A stretch of DNA of 42,668 bases from JANQIV01 sp050117315 (GCA_050117315.1 JASFMY010000048.1:1-42668), one strand, 5' to 3'. Counted from the first letter of the stretch, positions 1 to 8,905 are shown. A program made the numbers and translations. Notes: generated by a model not told the origin, from the letters alone.

Positions 1-126
1 TTTTCCTCTTATTAAGTGCACATGTTTTTTCTTCAATTTATTAATTACTTTGCACTTTTTCAGGGTTTTATTCACCTATCTTATTATTTTTTAAGCTCTT
101 ATTTGCTTTTCAGCAAGCCCTAATTA
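1..126. repeat. Left copy of 126-bp terminal inverted repeat
   Basis: Bases 1-126 are, base for base, the reverse complement of 42543-42668; identity stops at 127. In the right copy this sequence is the leader and first codons of a radical SAM gene. In the left copy it is joined directly to the middle of a DUF559 gene, with only the five bases at 122-126 fitting both contexts. A length of 126 equals k-1 for a k=127 de Bruijn assembly, so the repeat most likely marks the ends of an assembly-graph path rather than a mobile element. No transposase or target duplication is visible. Confidence 0.95.
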
Positions 127-334
127 TATCGTTGATTTTTTCTGCAGCGAGCTTATGCTTGCTATTGAAATTGACGGGGATAGCCACATAGGGAAAGAGG
201 AAGCCGATAAAGTTAGACAGGAAAAATTAGAGTCGCTGGGAGTCAGGGTTCTAAGGTTTGGCGATAGGGAGGTTAAGTCTAATATTGATGGGGTGTTGAG
301 GACGATTGAAGATTGGATTGTCAGTAACACATAG
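95..334 (+). CDS. DUF559 endonuclease-like protein, C-terminal part only
   Basis: The open frame ends with TAG at 332-334. From about base 122 it encodes a stretch typical of DUF559 (restriction-endonuclease-like fold, related to very-short-patch-repair nucleases): YIVDFFC, then AIEIDGDSH, then LESLGVRVLRF and a closing helix. The conserved acidic residue in EIDGD and the VLRF strand are characteristic. Full-length members are usually about 110-130 residues; only about 70 recognisable residues are here. The N-terminal half is missing because the sequence switches at 122-126 into the terminal repeat, so the open frame upstream (95-121) is probably not native. The gene converges on the transporter at 383-2536. 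Function is unproven in this family; nuclease activity is inferred from the fold. Confidence 0.75.
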   Translation, partial: ALICFSASPNYIVDFFCSELMLAIEIDGDSHIGKEEADKVRQEKLESLGVRVLRFGDREVKSNIDGVLRTIEDWIVSNT

Positions 335-353
335 CTTTTGACACACCCCTAAA

Positions 354-376
354 TCCCCTCTCAAGAGGGGACTTTT
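354..376. terminator. GC-rich palindrome after DUF559, possible terminator or dispersed repeat
   Basis: A hairpin with arms 354-360 and 365-371 (TCCCCTC / GAGGGGA) and loop TCAA is followed by CTTTT. It lies between two convergent genes and could end transcription from the left. It is strikingly GC-rich for this region and resembles the short palindromic repeats scattered through many Bacteroidota-type genomes. Only one copy occurs in this window. Confidence 0.55.
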
Positions 377-382
377 AAAAAA

Positions 383-2536
383 TTATGCAATTGCACTTTC
401 AGAACCTGAGTCTTTTACAAACAAACATGACGAGTTGGAAAGTTCAGTAATATTCCTCATAAAATTAAATTCAAATTTTTCCCCTATCCCGAAAATATTG
501 ATGTCCGACCTCGGGGCTTTCCGCAAAGCTTCTTCAAATTTTCCCGCTAATACGTGGAACTCTGTTTGTGAAGGCAGCCGTGTTTGCTGGCTTAAGTTAT
601 TAAGAAATTTATAAAGTCTTGATTTATCTTCCTCATTATCGGCAACTGTAATTAAGTTTATATTACAGTTCCAGTTTAATTGAAGCTGAAGCATTATTAA
701 TACAGCTAAATTCCAGTTAGTGCTTTGATCTCTAAGCCAGATGTTTATTTGCTTCTGCATTCCGAATGCCATCCTTTGATGCTGGCGCAGTATTACAATA
801 CCCATTTGAAATCTTGTTGCTTCATTTATTAATTTATTCAAAATTTCATCTTTTTCCGGTTTGCTGCCTAAGGTAAGAAACAATATATTGGGATTAAATG
901 TGCTTCCTTCAAGAGCTTGAATAGCTAGTTTAGCACCCTTTAAAAAATCTTCGTCTTCAAGAACTGCCGTAGTTGCCAATAAATTTTGCCCTTTAAGCGG
1001 GGCAATCAATTTTTCAAGTGAATCTTTAGTTTCACGGGTATCCTCGTTTTTAACGGTAAATGCATAAAGACTGCCGGAGGGGTAGAGTACATTTCTTATG
1101 AAAAGCATTGGCCCCGCCCAGACTTTCGGGTCTTCAATAGGCAACAGAATATCAGGTTTCCACGATATTGAATGGCGCGGAAACTTTGATGCTATTTTTG
1201 TTGATACTTCCGCAAGCATCATAAACATTCCGCCCCGTATATCGCCGCTTTGTGTTTTCAACTCTTTTTTTGTAAGCCAGACATAAAGATAAATTATTAT
1301 TAAAACAGCAATAACCGTAAATACCGGGTTGATCAATAACATAATAAACAGGCAGCCGAATGCCCCGATAAATGAAACGAACCTAGGGATTTTGAATGCC
1401 GGTCGGAAACTTATTATTCCCATACTTTGCTGGATAAAAACAACTAAGTTTATCATACCGTAAGTGATAAGAAAAAACATTGTAATCAGCGATGCCAGAG
1501 CATTCAAATTACCAAGAAGCAATGCAACGAAAATTATAATGCCGGTAAATATAATTGCGTTTTGAGGTTCGTTGTTTTTGCTTTTCTTTACGAATATGTT
1601 GCTGAAAGGAACTGTTTTTTGTTCGGCCAATGCCTGCAATAGACGCGGTGCACCGATAATACTCCCTAAAGCTGATGAGAATGTTGCTGCAAGAATTCCC
1701 ATTAAAACCAGGAAACCAAACAAAGCATTATCAACCATAGCCATCTGGTTTGTTCGTAATTCTTCGGGGGAAATATAAACCGAAGCAGCGTAAGCCAATC
1801 CGACGTAAATAATAAGTGTTACTCCTATTGCGCTCATTGTTCCTATGGGTATTGCCCTTCGCGGATTTTTTAAATCACCGGATAAATTTGCGCCTGCCAT
1901 AATTCCCGTAACAGCCGGGAAGAACACAGCAAATACAAACCAGAAACCTGCATCTTCAAAATTACCTACGAGTACAATGTTTTCATTGGGGGAATTTGGA
2001 GAAAGCAAAAAAGATAGTATCGAAACAGCAATAACCACCATAACAATGTATTGAGTCTTTAATGCAAATGCTGTACTTAAGTATGAAATTGTCATTAAAA
2101 TCAACCAGATTGCTATAGAAACAATTAGAGGATTGTGGCCAGGGAAAATTGTGAGCCAGCCTTCCGTAAAACCGACAATATATAAAGCGGCGGATAAAGT
2201 TTGCGATACATAAAACGGAATCCCGATGCTGCCGCCCGCTTCAAGGCCTAGTGATTTGGAGATTATTGAATATGCTCCGCCGGCACCTATCTTTATATTC
2301 GTAATTATTGAGGACATCGATAACCCGGTGCATATGGTAATGACTTTTGCCATTAAAATGATAGCCACCGCCCCGAGCAAACCGGCGTTTCCGACTACCC
2401 ACCCGAGTCTCAAATACATTATTACGCCGAGAATAGTTAAAACATCGGGGGTAAATACTCCGCCGAATGTTCCAAACTTACCTGAATCTTTTTTGCCGAG
2501 AAACCAGTCTTTGATCCTTTGAAACAAACCGTTCAC
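383..2536 (-). CDS. APC-superfamily transporter, SLC12-like (cation-chloride cotransporter type)
   Basis: A 717-residue inner-membrane protein. Residues about 25-430 form roughly 12 transmembrane helices, beginning with GTFGGVFTPDVLTILGVIMY, the hallmark opening of the SLC12/CCC branch of the amino acid-polyamine-cation superfamily. GIMAGANLSGDLKNPRRAIP is the conserved loop after helix 6. The last ~270 residues are soluble and resemble the cytoplasmic C-terminal domain of SLC12 proteins, which separates it from ordinary ~450-residue amino acid permeases. Bacterial members of this type have been reported to carry amino acids or potassium with chloride; the substrate cannot be read here. It is transcribed alone, in the same direction as feoAB and 80 bases downstream of feoB. 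Confidence 0.85.
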   Translation of the reverse strand: MNGLFQRIKDWFLGKKDSGKFGTFGGVFTPDVLTILGVIMYLRLGWVVGNAGLLGAVAIILMAKVITICTGLSMSSIITNIKIGAGGAYSIISKSLGLEAGGSIGIPFYVSQTLSAALYIVGFTEGWLTIFPGHNPLIVSIAIWLILMTISYLSTAFALKTQYIVMVVIAVSILSFLLSPNSPNENIVLVGNFEDAGFWFVFAVFFPAVTGIMAGANLSGDLKNPRRAIPIGTMSAIGVTLIIYVGLAYAASVYISPEELRTNQMAMVDNALFGFLVLMGILAATFSSALGSIIGAPRLLQALAEQKTVPFSNIFVKKSKNNEPQNAIIFTGIIIFVALLLGNLNALASLITMFFLITYGMINLVVFIQQSMGIISFRPAFKIPRFVSFIGAFGCLFIMLLINPVFTVIAVLIIIYLYVWLTKKELKTQSGDIRGGMFMMLAEVSTKIASKFPRHSISWKPDILLPIEDPKVWAGPMLFIRNVLYPSGSLYAFTVKNEDTRETKDSLEKLIAPLKGQNLLATTAVLEDEDFLKGAKLAIQALEGSTFNPNILFLTLGSKPEKDEILNKLINEATRFQMGIVILRQHQRMAFGMQKQINIWLRDQSTNWNLAVLIMLQLQLNWNCNINLITVADNEEDKSRLYKFLNNLSQQTRLPSQTEFHVLAGKFEEALRKAPRSDINIFGIGEKFEFNFMRNITELSNSSCLFVKDSGSESAIA

Positions 2537-2616
2537 TTTTCCCTCGATTGATTTATACTAATTTCGGTAAAATTGCTTTAATAAAAAATCTTTTAGTGAA
2601 ATATTATGAAGAGGAA

Positions 2617-4764
2617 TTATAAAAATAACGAAGTAACGTTATAAACAATAAACGCCATTATCCATGCCACTGCAATTGAATATGATGCGTAAAGTAGAGT
2701 CCATTTCCATTTACCTGCTTCTTTGTGAAATACAACCGTTGCGGCAAAGCACGGAATATAGAGCAGTGTGAAGATCATTAATGCCAATGCAGTTGCAATA
2801 GTATAGTTCCCGTCATTTCTCAGCCTCTCCCTTAAAGCTGAAGAACTTTCATCCGCATCGCCGCCTAGTGCATAGATTGTTCCCATTGTTGAAACTACAA
2901 TTTCTTTTGCTGCAAACCCGTTAACAAGCGAAATACTTAATCTCCAGTCAAAGCCGAGCGGACTGAAAAACGGCTCAATAAATTTACCGATATACCCCGC
3001 AGCGGAATATTCGAGTTGGGATTTCTGTTTATTATTCTCAATCTCTGCAATTTTTTCTGCTTTAAATTCATCACTTAACTCATTATTCATTTGAACAGTT
3101 TCAATCTCATTCTCATATTGCTGTTCAAGTTCTTTATTAACGGGATAATTGGTAGAAATCCAGATTAATACCGAGGCAAATAAAATTATAGTTCCGGCTT
3201 TCCTTAAGTAAAGTGCTGCCTTGAACCACATTTGCATTATTAATGTCTTTAGTGTCGGCACCCTGTAAGGAGGAAGTTCCATCACAAAAGGTTCCGATTC
3301 GTCATCAAAAATTGTTTTCTTAAAAAACTTTGCCGACAGTAATGCTATTCCAACACCAAAAAGATAAATTCCGAATAAAATATTTCCGGCTACTTCCGGT
3401 GCAAAAAAGGCTCCTGTTATTAATATATAAACCGGAAATTTTGCGCTGCAGCTCATAAAGGGAATAATGAGCATTGTCGTAATTTTATCACTCTCGCTTT
3501 TAAGAGTTCTTGTGGCCATAAATGCAGGAACAGAACAGCCGAAACCTGTAACCATTGGGATAAAGGATTTTCCGTGCAGACCGAACTTGTGCATAACTTT
3601 ATCAATAACAAAAGCAGCACGGGCAAGGTAACCCGTTCCTTCAAAAATAGAAAGGCATAAAAATAAAATTAAAATGTTAGGCAGAAAAACAAGAACTCCG
3701 CCCACCCCGGCAATTATACCGTCCACAACTATTGAGCGAACTATTTCATTAGTTAAGATATCCGAAGCAAACTCGCCGAGTAACCCGAAGAAATCTTCAA
3801 TCAATCCCATCGGGTATTCGCCTAATGTAAAAGTTAACTGGAACATAGCCCACATAAAGAATAAGAAAATCGGTAAACCTGTAATTCTGTTGATTAGAAT
3901 TGAATCAACTATTTCTGTTTTTGATTTTTTTCTTTTAGGGGGGTAGGAAACAGTCTCTTTGATTGCTCCTCTTATTAGAGAATACCGTTCTTCAGTTAAA
4001 AGCATCTCCGGTTCGGAATCATACTTACTGTCAAAATTTGTAATAGCTTCTGTAAGAATCGGGTTGATCTTTAACCAGACCGGATTTTCTTTTACGAGGT
4101 TATATATTATTTTATCGTTTTCCAAAAGCTTTATTGAAAGCCACCTGTAATTGTATTTCCCGTTTAGATGTTTGCATGAATCTAATTCGGATTGAATTTT
4201 CTCAATCTGTTCTTCCAGTTCGTCGGAATAATATAATTTATGAGTGTTGGTATTTAATTCGCCGTTCTTGATTTTTATAATAAAATCCAGAAGATCGTTA
4301 ATTCCGGTTTTTTTTGTTGCCGAAGTTTTGACAATCGGTGTCCCAAGTAATTTATTAAGTTGTTCGGTATCAATTTTTATATTTTTTCTTTCAATCTCAT
4401 CGAACATGTTTAGAGCAACAATCATTTTGCATTCAAGATCCATAAGCTGGGTTGTGAGAAATAAATTCCGCTCTAAATTTGTTGAGTCTATTACGTTTAT
4501 AATTAAGTCCGGCTTTTCTTCAATTATAAAATTTCGTGCAACAACTTCTTCGGGGGAATATGCGGTGAGGCTGTATGTTCCGGGTAAATCAACAAAATTA
4601 ATTTTATACCCTTTATATTCCTTTCTTCCGGTGTATTTTTCTACGGTAACACCGGCAAAGTTTCCTACCTTTTGATTAGCACCAACAAGATTGTTAAATA
4701 TTGAGGTCTTGCCGCTGTTCGGGTTACCTGCTAATGCGACAAGAATTTCTCTATCATTATTCAT
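2617..4764 (-). CDS. feoB: Ferrous iron transport protein B
   Basis: A 715-residue Fe(II) transporter of the inner membrane. The N-terminal G domain shows G1 GNPNSGKT (residues 13-20), G3 DLPG, G4 NMFD and a G5-like SATKKTG, followed by a helical guanine-dissociation-inhibitor region. From about residue 290 there are two Gate motifs separated by membrane segments, including VFLPNILILF and the conserved GFGCSVPA with its Cys, and a second gate segment with FMSCSAKFPVY. A charged coiled-coil insertion lies around residues 540-590. Length is normal for FeoB. The gene starts 12 bases after feoA, so the two are co-transcribed. Regulation by an iron repressor is suggested by the palindrome upstream of feoA. 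Confidence 0.97.
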   Translation of the reverse strand: MNNDREILVALAGNPNSGKTSIFNNLVGANQKVGNFAGVTVEKYTGRKEYKGYKINFVDLPGTYSLTAYSPEEVVARNFIIEEKPDLIINVIDSTNLERNLFLTTQLMDLECKMIVALNMFDEIERKNIKIDTEQLNKLLGTPIVKTSATKKTGINDLLDFIIKIKNGELNTNTHKLYYSDELEEQIEKIQSELDSCKHLNGKYNYRWLSIKLLENDKIIYNLVKENPVWLKINPILTEAITNFDSKYDSEPEMLLTEERYSLIRGAIKETVSYPPKRKKSKTEIVDSILINRITGLPIFLFFMWAMFQLTFTLGEYPMGLIEDFFGLLGEFASDILTNEIVRSIVVDGIIAGVGGVLVFLPNILILFLCLSIFEGTGYLARAAFVIDKVMHKFGLHGKSFIPMVTGFGCSVPAFMATRTLKSESDKITTMLIIPFMSCSAKFPVYILITGAFFAPEVAGNILFGIYLFGVGIALLSAKFFKKTIFDDESEPFVMELPPYRVPTLKTLIMQMWFKAALYLRKAGTIILFASVLIWISTNYPVNKELEQQYENEIETVQMNNELSDEFKAEKIAEIENNKQKSQLEYSAAGYIGKFIEPFFSPLGFDWRLSISLVNGFAAKEIVVSTMGTIYALGGDADESSSALRERLRNDGNYTIATALALMIFTLLYIPCFAATVVFHKEAGKWKWTLLYASYSIAVAWIMAFIVYNVTSLFL

Positions 4765-4776
4765 TAAAAGACTTTC

Positions 4777-5280
4777 TTACTTATACCAGCCGTTTCTATT
4801 TGCCTGCTGGTTTATATCCAAAAAATTAACAATAATACCTTCAGCTTCTTTTAACCTTAGGGATAGGTTAAACCCGTTTAACATAACTTCTATGGGGTCT
4901 CCCAACGGTGCTGATCTAATAATTTTTAGTTCGGCATCTTTAACAAGTCCCATATCCAAAAGCCTTCTTCTTATTTCACCGTTGGATTTTATCTTCGTAA
5001 CTTTAACTTTATCGCCGATTTTTACTTTGTCCAGTGTAACCGTAATATCTTCATTTGTATCCACAATAATTTTTGCCGCCAAGCCTTTACCAATGGACAA
5101 ATCTTTGTTTTCTTTTCTTAACGGAATAGCCCCATTTCTAGGAAATTTATCGGTAATTTCAATTTCGTCACCGATCTCTAATCCTAGATTTTCAAAGTTG
5201 CTTATTGCGCCGTATCCGCCGTCAACTTTGACTATTTTTGCTTTTGTAAAAAGAGGCAGATTCTCGAGTCTATTCAACAT
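4777..5280 (-). CDS. feoA: FeoA-type protein with two tandem FeoA domains
   Basis: A 167-residue cytosolic protein, about twice the length of classical FeoA (75-85 residues). It consists of two SH3-like FeoA domains. The first covers roughly residues 8-75 and is degenerate. The second, about 80-155, carries the canonical RRRLLDMGLVKDAELKI and DPIEVMLNGFNLSLR signatures. FeoA partners FeoB and is thought to modulate its transport or GTPase activity. Tandem-domain FeoA is common in Bacteroidota-like genomes. It is the first gene of the feoAB operon and lies divergent from a HAD hydrolase, with 125 bases between them. Confidence 0.93.
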   Translation of the reverse strand: MLNRLENLPLFTKAKIVKVDGGYGAISNFENLGLEIGDEIEITDKFPRNGAIPLRKENKDLSIGKGLAAKIIVDTNEDITVTLDKVKIGDKVKVTKIKSNGEIRRRLLDMGLVKDAELKIIRSAPLGDPIEVMLNGFNLSLRLKEAEGIIVNFLDINQQANRNGWYK

Positions 5281-5340
5281 ATCAGGATCCTATTTATATC
5301 TTTCTTAAGTATTATCGGATATTTCAATATTTTTTAAATG

Positions 5341-5365
5341 TCTATTTAAACTTAGTCTAAATAGA
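5341..5365. promoter_or_regulatory. Candidate iron-repressor (DtxR/IdeR-type) operator upstream of feoA
   Basis: In the divergent spacer between feoA and the HAD gene, TCTATTTA (5341-5348) is mirrored by TAAATAGA (5358-5365). Inside this lies the nine-base palindrome TTAGTCTAA (5352-5360). TTAG-N-CTAA resembles the core of DtxR/IdeR/MntR-family boxes. Its position 60-90 bases before the feoA start suits a promoter operator. The assignment rests on pattern and context only, and no repressor gene is present in the window. Confidence 0.45.
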
Positions 5366-5405
5366 TGCAATTTACAAGAAAAATTTAAAGAGATTTTTTA
5401 TATTA

Positions 5406-6185
5406 TTGAAAAAAAATTTTGATATGCTTCCTTTGCTGATAGACCTTGACGGCGTTTTGAGAATCGGTAGTAAACCGGCTGAATATTTAAATGATTTCTT
5501 TGATCATTTGGTTATAACCGGTAGAAAAGCCTGTATTATTAGCAATACTACATTGCTAAATGCAGAAGAAATAAAAAAATTTTTTGATAAAGAGAAAATT
5601 TCGTTGCTGTTTCCTTTAATGACTGCGTCCGATGCGACATATCTTTATTCAAAATCAAGATATAAAAAAGTTGCGGTCTATAGTTCAGACCTGGTAAAAA
5701 ATATGTTTGTTGAAATGCTCGATTATGAAAATCCGGAAGCAGTTATTGTGGGGGACATGGGGAAAAATTGGACCTATGAAATATTAAACGACATTTTCAG
5801 GAAAGTAAAAGACGGAGCCGGTTTTATTGCAATGCAGAAAAATAAATTCTGGAAAACTCCCGAAGACGGTTTGCTTCTTGATGCCGGAGCATTTGTAAAG
5901 GCTATTGAATACTCTACTAATAAAGAAGCAACACTTATTGGTAAACCTTCACCTATTTATTTTCAAACCGGGTTGGAAAAACTGGATGTTGATAAGGAAT
6001 CGGAATTTATAATGCTTGGTGATGATCTGGAAACCGATATCAAAGGGGCAAATGATATCGGGGCAAAATCAATTCTAATTTACACAGGCAAAACAAGCAA
6101 GCCGGTTTCTCCTGGTAGTGAATATAAACCTGACTTCGAAGCCGATAACTTACTGGATGTAATTGAAATCTTGAAGAAAGTTTAA
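5406..6185 (+). CDS. HAD-superfamily hydrolase, NagD/phosphoglycolate-phosphatase-like
   Basis: About 259 residues, cytosolic. Motif I is LLIDLDGVLRIG near the N-terminus (nucleophile Asp and the +2 Asp). Motif II is in CIISNTT. The motif III Lys is in LIGKPSP. Motif IV is MLGDDLETDIKGA. The IGKP...GDDLETDI arrangement and cap position fit the class IIA NagD/p-nitrophenylphosphatase subgroup, which dephosphorylates small sugar or nucleotide phosphates; the substrate is unknown. A TTG start at 5406 has a weak purine-rich stretch upstream. An in-frame ATG at 5424 gives a protein starting MLPLLIDLDG and is equally plausible. Its stop overlaps the convergent ATP-grasp gene by four bases. Confidence 0.88.
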   Translation: MKKNFDMLPLLIDLDGVLRIGSKPAEYLNDFFDHLVITGRKACIISNTTLLNAEEIKKFFDKEKISLLFPLMTASDATYLYSKSRYKKVAVYSSDLVKNMFVEMLDYENPEAVIVGDMGKNWTYEILNDIFRKVKDGAGFIAMQKNKFWKTPEDGLLLDAGAFVKAIEYSTNKEATLIGKPSPIYFQTGLEKLDVDKESEFIMLGDDLETDIKGANDIGAKSILIYTGKTSKPVSPGSEYKPDFEADNLLDVIEILKKV

Positions 6186-7222
6186 CTTTGTTTACGCTTC
6201 AGTGCAAATTCAACAATGGTTTTCAAAGCTCTTTTGTAAGTATAACCCGCCTGTCTTGCAGAACGCATAAAACCGGCACCTTCGGTTAAATCTGGGTTGG
6301 GGTTTACTTCAAGAACAAACAGCTCATTATCCTTTGAAAGTCGCATATCTACCCTTGCATAATCTCTGCAGCCGATTATTTTAAAAGCTTTCAAAGCAAT
6401 TTCTTTGGCTTTTGTTTCAACTTTTTTGGGGATCTTTGCGGGGCAACGCGGAATTGTTTTATGATATGCTTCATGCAGCGGGTCCCATTTTGCCTGGTAG
6501 CTCACAATATTATGAAGGTGGTCCGGCATTCTGGAAAAATCAATCTCGCTTATCGGCAGTGTTTTAGGATTTTTATCTCCGAGAACAGCAACATTTAATT
6601 CGCGGCCGTCAATAAATTCCTCTACCAGGGCAGGCTGTTTATATTCATTTAAAATATATTCTATTCTTTTTTTCAGTTCCTTGTGGCTGGCAACTACCGA
6701 ATCATTTTCAATACCTACGCTGGCATCTTCGAGAGCGGGTTTTATTATAACGGGATAATTTAATCCAAGACGGTAAGTTTTTTTAGCTTCTTCAATGAAT
6801 CTGAATTTCGGCGTTTTTATACCGTTGACACTTAAAATCCTTTTGGTAAGAGTTTTATTCTGGCAGGTTCCTAAAGCTAAAGGAGGAGCCCCGGTGTAGG
6901 AAATTTTTAACAATTCAAGCAATCCGGCAAAACTCATTTCAAGCTCGGCAATGTCTTTGTAGATTTCAACTAAGTTAAAAATTACATCCGGTTTGTTTTT
7001 TTCGTAATCGTTTAGAAATATATCCATATCATCAAGAATGTTTAGAATATATGCATCAAAGCCTGCTTTTCTTAAATGCTCCGCCATTTGTTCATACTCG
7101 GCAATGGGATCGCTTTCATCTAAATCAAAATAGGGCTTAAAGTTTAACTCTTTGGGCAATTCCGTTTGATATTCGTTGTTCAGCTCGGGATAAGCTTCAT
7201 TATAAATAACAGCAACTTTCAT
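6182..7222 (-). CDS. ATP-grasp ligase, D-alanine-D-alanine-ligase-like
   Basis: A 346-residue cytosolic ATP-grasp enzyme. After a ~95-residue N-terminal domain (starting MKVAVIYNE) the central and C-terminal domains show LLKISYTGAPPLALGTCQNK, the ATP-binding PVIIKPALEDAS, the VEEFIDGRELNVAVLG segment and the metal-binding end FVLEVNPNPDLTEGAGF. These are all typical of the Ddl family, which joins two amino acids or an amino acid to a peptide through an acyl-phosphate. It may not be the housekeeping Ddl, because it lies away from cell-wall genes and faces a C39-like peptidase gene across a 103-base divergent spacer. That arrangement suggests a small-peptide ligase paired with a peptidase. Confidence 0.87.
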   Translation of the reverse strand: MKVAVIYNEAYPELNNEYQTELPKELNFKPYFDLDESDPIAEYEQMAEHLRKAGFDAYILNILDDMDIFLNDYEKNKPDVIFNLVEIYKDIAELEMSFAGLLELLKISYTGAPPLALGTCQNKTLTKRILSVNGIKTPKFRFIEEAKKTYRLGLNYPVIIKPALEDASVGIENDSVVASHKELKKRIEYILNEYKQPALVEEFIDGRELNVAVLGDKNPKTLPISEIDFSRMPDHLHNIVSYQAKWDPLHEAYHKTIPRCPAKIPKKVETKAKEIALKAFKIIGCRDYARVDMRLSKDNELFVLEVNPNPDLTEGAGFMRSARQAGYTYKRALKTIVEFALKRKQS

Positions 7223-7325
7223 AATCTTTCAATTTTATTCGAAAAACAAAATTAATTAAATTAAAAAAGTTATCAAAAGTTTTGTGATTTTTATATTTTA
7301 GTATTTTATTTAATATTGGAAGCAT

Positions 7326-8162
7326 ATGAGTTTTTATCCCCAGCCAAATAAGTACCAGTGTGGACCCTTTGCATTAAAATATGCTTTAGTTATGCTTGGT
7401 GTGTTTAAAAATGAAGATCAAATCGGGATTATAGCGGGAAGCACTTGGTGGGCCGGGACTGATGAAATAGGTTTGTCTAAATCGGCAAAAAGATTTAACT
7501 GCAAGATGAAATATTTTCATTCGATTGATTCCGAAAAAGCGCGTAAATTACTAAACAGAGAACTGGATGCGGGGTATCCTTGCATTTTGAGTGTTAAAAA
7601 TTGGGAGCATTGGGTTACGGTTATTAACCGTTCAAAGGATAAATATATTGTTGTTGACAGCGAAATGGATAAAGTAATTCAAATAAAAAATAAATCACAA
7701 CTACTTAGGTACTGGAAGTATTTTGATGAAGAAGAAAAAATAGGCAGCTATGACGGGTATACACTTTATCCCGAGTTTAAAAGAAACACAAAGGCAGCTT
7801 TTAAGTTAAAAGATGCTAAAGAATTGATGTACAAAAAAAACGAGATGCTTGCTGTTAAATGGGACCAATACTTCAACGATTTAATTACAATCTGTAAACC
7901 GAGAACAAAACTAACAATCAACTACATTACTTTTGCGGAATTTTTAAGAAGGAATGAAAAAAATATTGTGAGCAGAGTAGCAAACTGGCACGGGCTGCCG
8001 ACTTACGCGGAAATAAAAAATATTTTACACAACATGAAGTTTGTTGCTAATGTTTATGATTTGATTATTCCGTTAGACAAAGAGAAAACAATATTAATTG
8101 ACGTAACTTCGTTATTGATGATGTATGCATGCGGTAAATACGGTATGGACCCGATTTATTAA
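7326..8162 (+). CDS. C39-like papain-fold cysteine peptidase with unknown C-terminal domain
   Basis: 278 residues. The N-terminal ~135 residues have the C39 arrangement: Gln6 and Cys12 in QPNKYQCGPF, His95 in EHWVTVI and Asp111 in YIVVDSE, a plausible oxyanion-hole/Cys/His/Asp set. There is no signal peptide or membrane segment and no attached ABC transporter, so it is not a bacteriocin exporter. The C-terminal ~140 residues are not a domain I recognise. ATG at 7326 is preceded by GGAAG at a short spacing. It is followed after 14 bases by the isochorismatase-fold gene and diverges from the ATP-grasp ligase. Peptidase activity is predicted from motifs; the substrate is unknown. Confidence 0.72.
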   Translation: MSFYPQPNKYQCGPFALKYALVMLGVFKNEDQIGIIAGSTWWAGTDEIGLSKSAKRFNCKMKYFHSIDSEKARKLLNRELDAGYPCILSVKNWEHWVTVINRSKDKYIVVDSEMDKVIQIKNKSQLLRYWKYFDEEEKIGSYDGYTLYPEFKRNTKAAFKLKDAKELMYKKNEMLAVKWDQYFNDLITICKPRTKLTINYITFAEFLRRNEKNIVSRVANWHGLPTYAEIKNILHNMKFVANVYDLIIPLDKEKTILIDVTSLLMMYACGKYGMDPIY

Positions 8163-8176
8163 AGCAAGGAGTGAAA

Positions 8177-8743
8177 ATGGAAAACAATTCAAACAGAAAC
8201 CCGAAAACCTTAAGAAAAGAAAAATGTATGCTATTAATTATTGATATTCAAAGCAGAATTATTGATGCAATGAGAAATAAAGAGCTGCTGATTGAAAATG
8301 CGTTAAAACTAATAAAAGGAATGAAAGTCTTAAACGTTCCCATTTATCACACTGAGCAATATCCCAAAGGACTAGGTGAAACTATCACGGAAATAAAAGG
8401 AGAGTTAAACTCAGAAGCAGTTCATAAAATGACTTTCAGTTGCTCTGGAGCAGGTGAATTATTCCGGGAATTAATTAACAAAAATATATCCCAGGTAATT
8501 GTTTGCGGGGTTGAATCTCACGTTTGTGTGCAGCAGACGGTTCTTGATTTAATATCAAACGGTTTCCAGGTAAATGTTGCGGCTGACGCTGTAACATCCA
8601 GGAAAAAAATAGATTATGAATTAGCCTTAAATAGAATGCAATTCAACGGAGCTGAAATTACTTCAACCGAGTCGATTTTGTTCGAAGTTCTTGATATTTG
8701 CGGTACTCCTGAATTCAAAGAGGTTATAAAAATAGTTAAGTAG
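8177..8743 (+). CDS. Isochorismatase-fold cysteine hydrolase (nicotinamidase-like)
   Basis: About 188 residues. The catalytic triad of the cysteine-hydrolase family is present: Asp in LLIIDIQSRI, Lys in VHKMTFS, and the nucleophile Cys in CGVESHVCVQQT, with the usual cis-peptide-type segment GVESHVC. The family hydrolyses amides such as nicotinamide, N-carbamoyl compounds or isochorismate. The short length and VESHVCV motif fit the general YcaC/isochorismatase-like group rather than true PncA, whose metal-binding His/Asp set I do not see clearly. I chose ATG at 8177 because AAGGAG ends five bases upstream; the GTG six bases earlier lies within that ribosome-binding site. It is probably co-transcribed with the C39-like gene. 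Confidence 0.85.
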   Translation: MENNSNRNPKTLRKEKCMLLIIDIQSRIIDAMRNKELLIENALKLIKGMKVLNVPIYHTEQYPKGLGETITEIKGELNSEAVHKMTFSCSGAGELFRELINKNISQVIVCGVESHVCVQQTVLDLISNGFQVNVAADAVTSRKKIDYELALNRMQFNGAEITSTESILFEVLDICGTPEFKEVIKIVK

Positions 8744-8905
8744 ACAAACATTTCAAATTGTACTCCACAAATTGATATTATTTCTAGAAAAGAATCTCAA
8801 CTTTTCTAATAACATTTCGATTATATATCATAGAAATTGTTCTCTACGGTAACAATGATTCAATAAACCTAATTCAATTTATTCTTTTACATGGAGGAGA
8901 TTTAA

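Noticed and set aside
4691..5308. 205-codon open frame on the + strand across feoA and the start of feoB
   Set aside because: It is antisense to two well-recognised iron genes with intact motifs, and its translation shows no family likeness.
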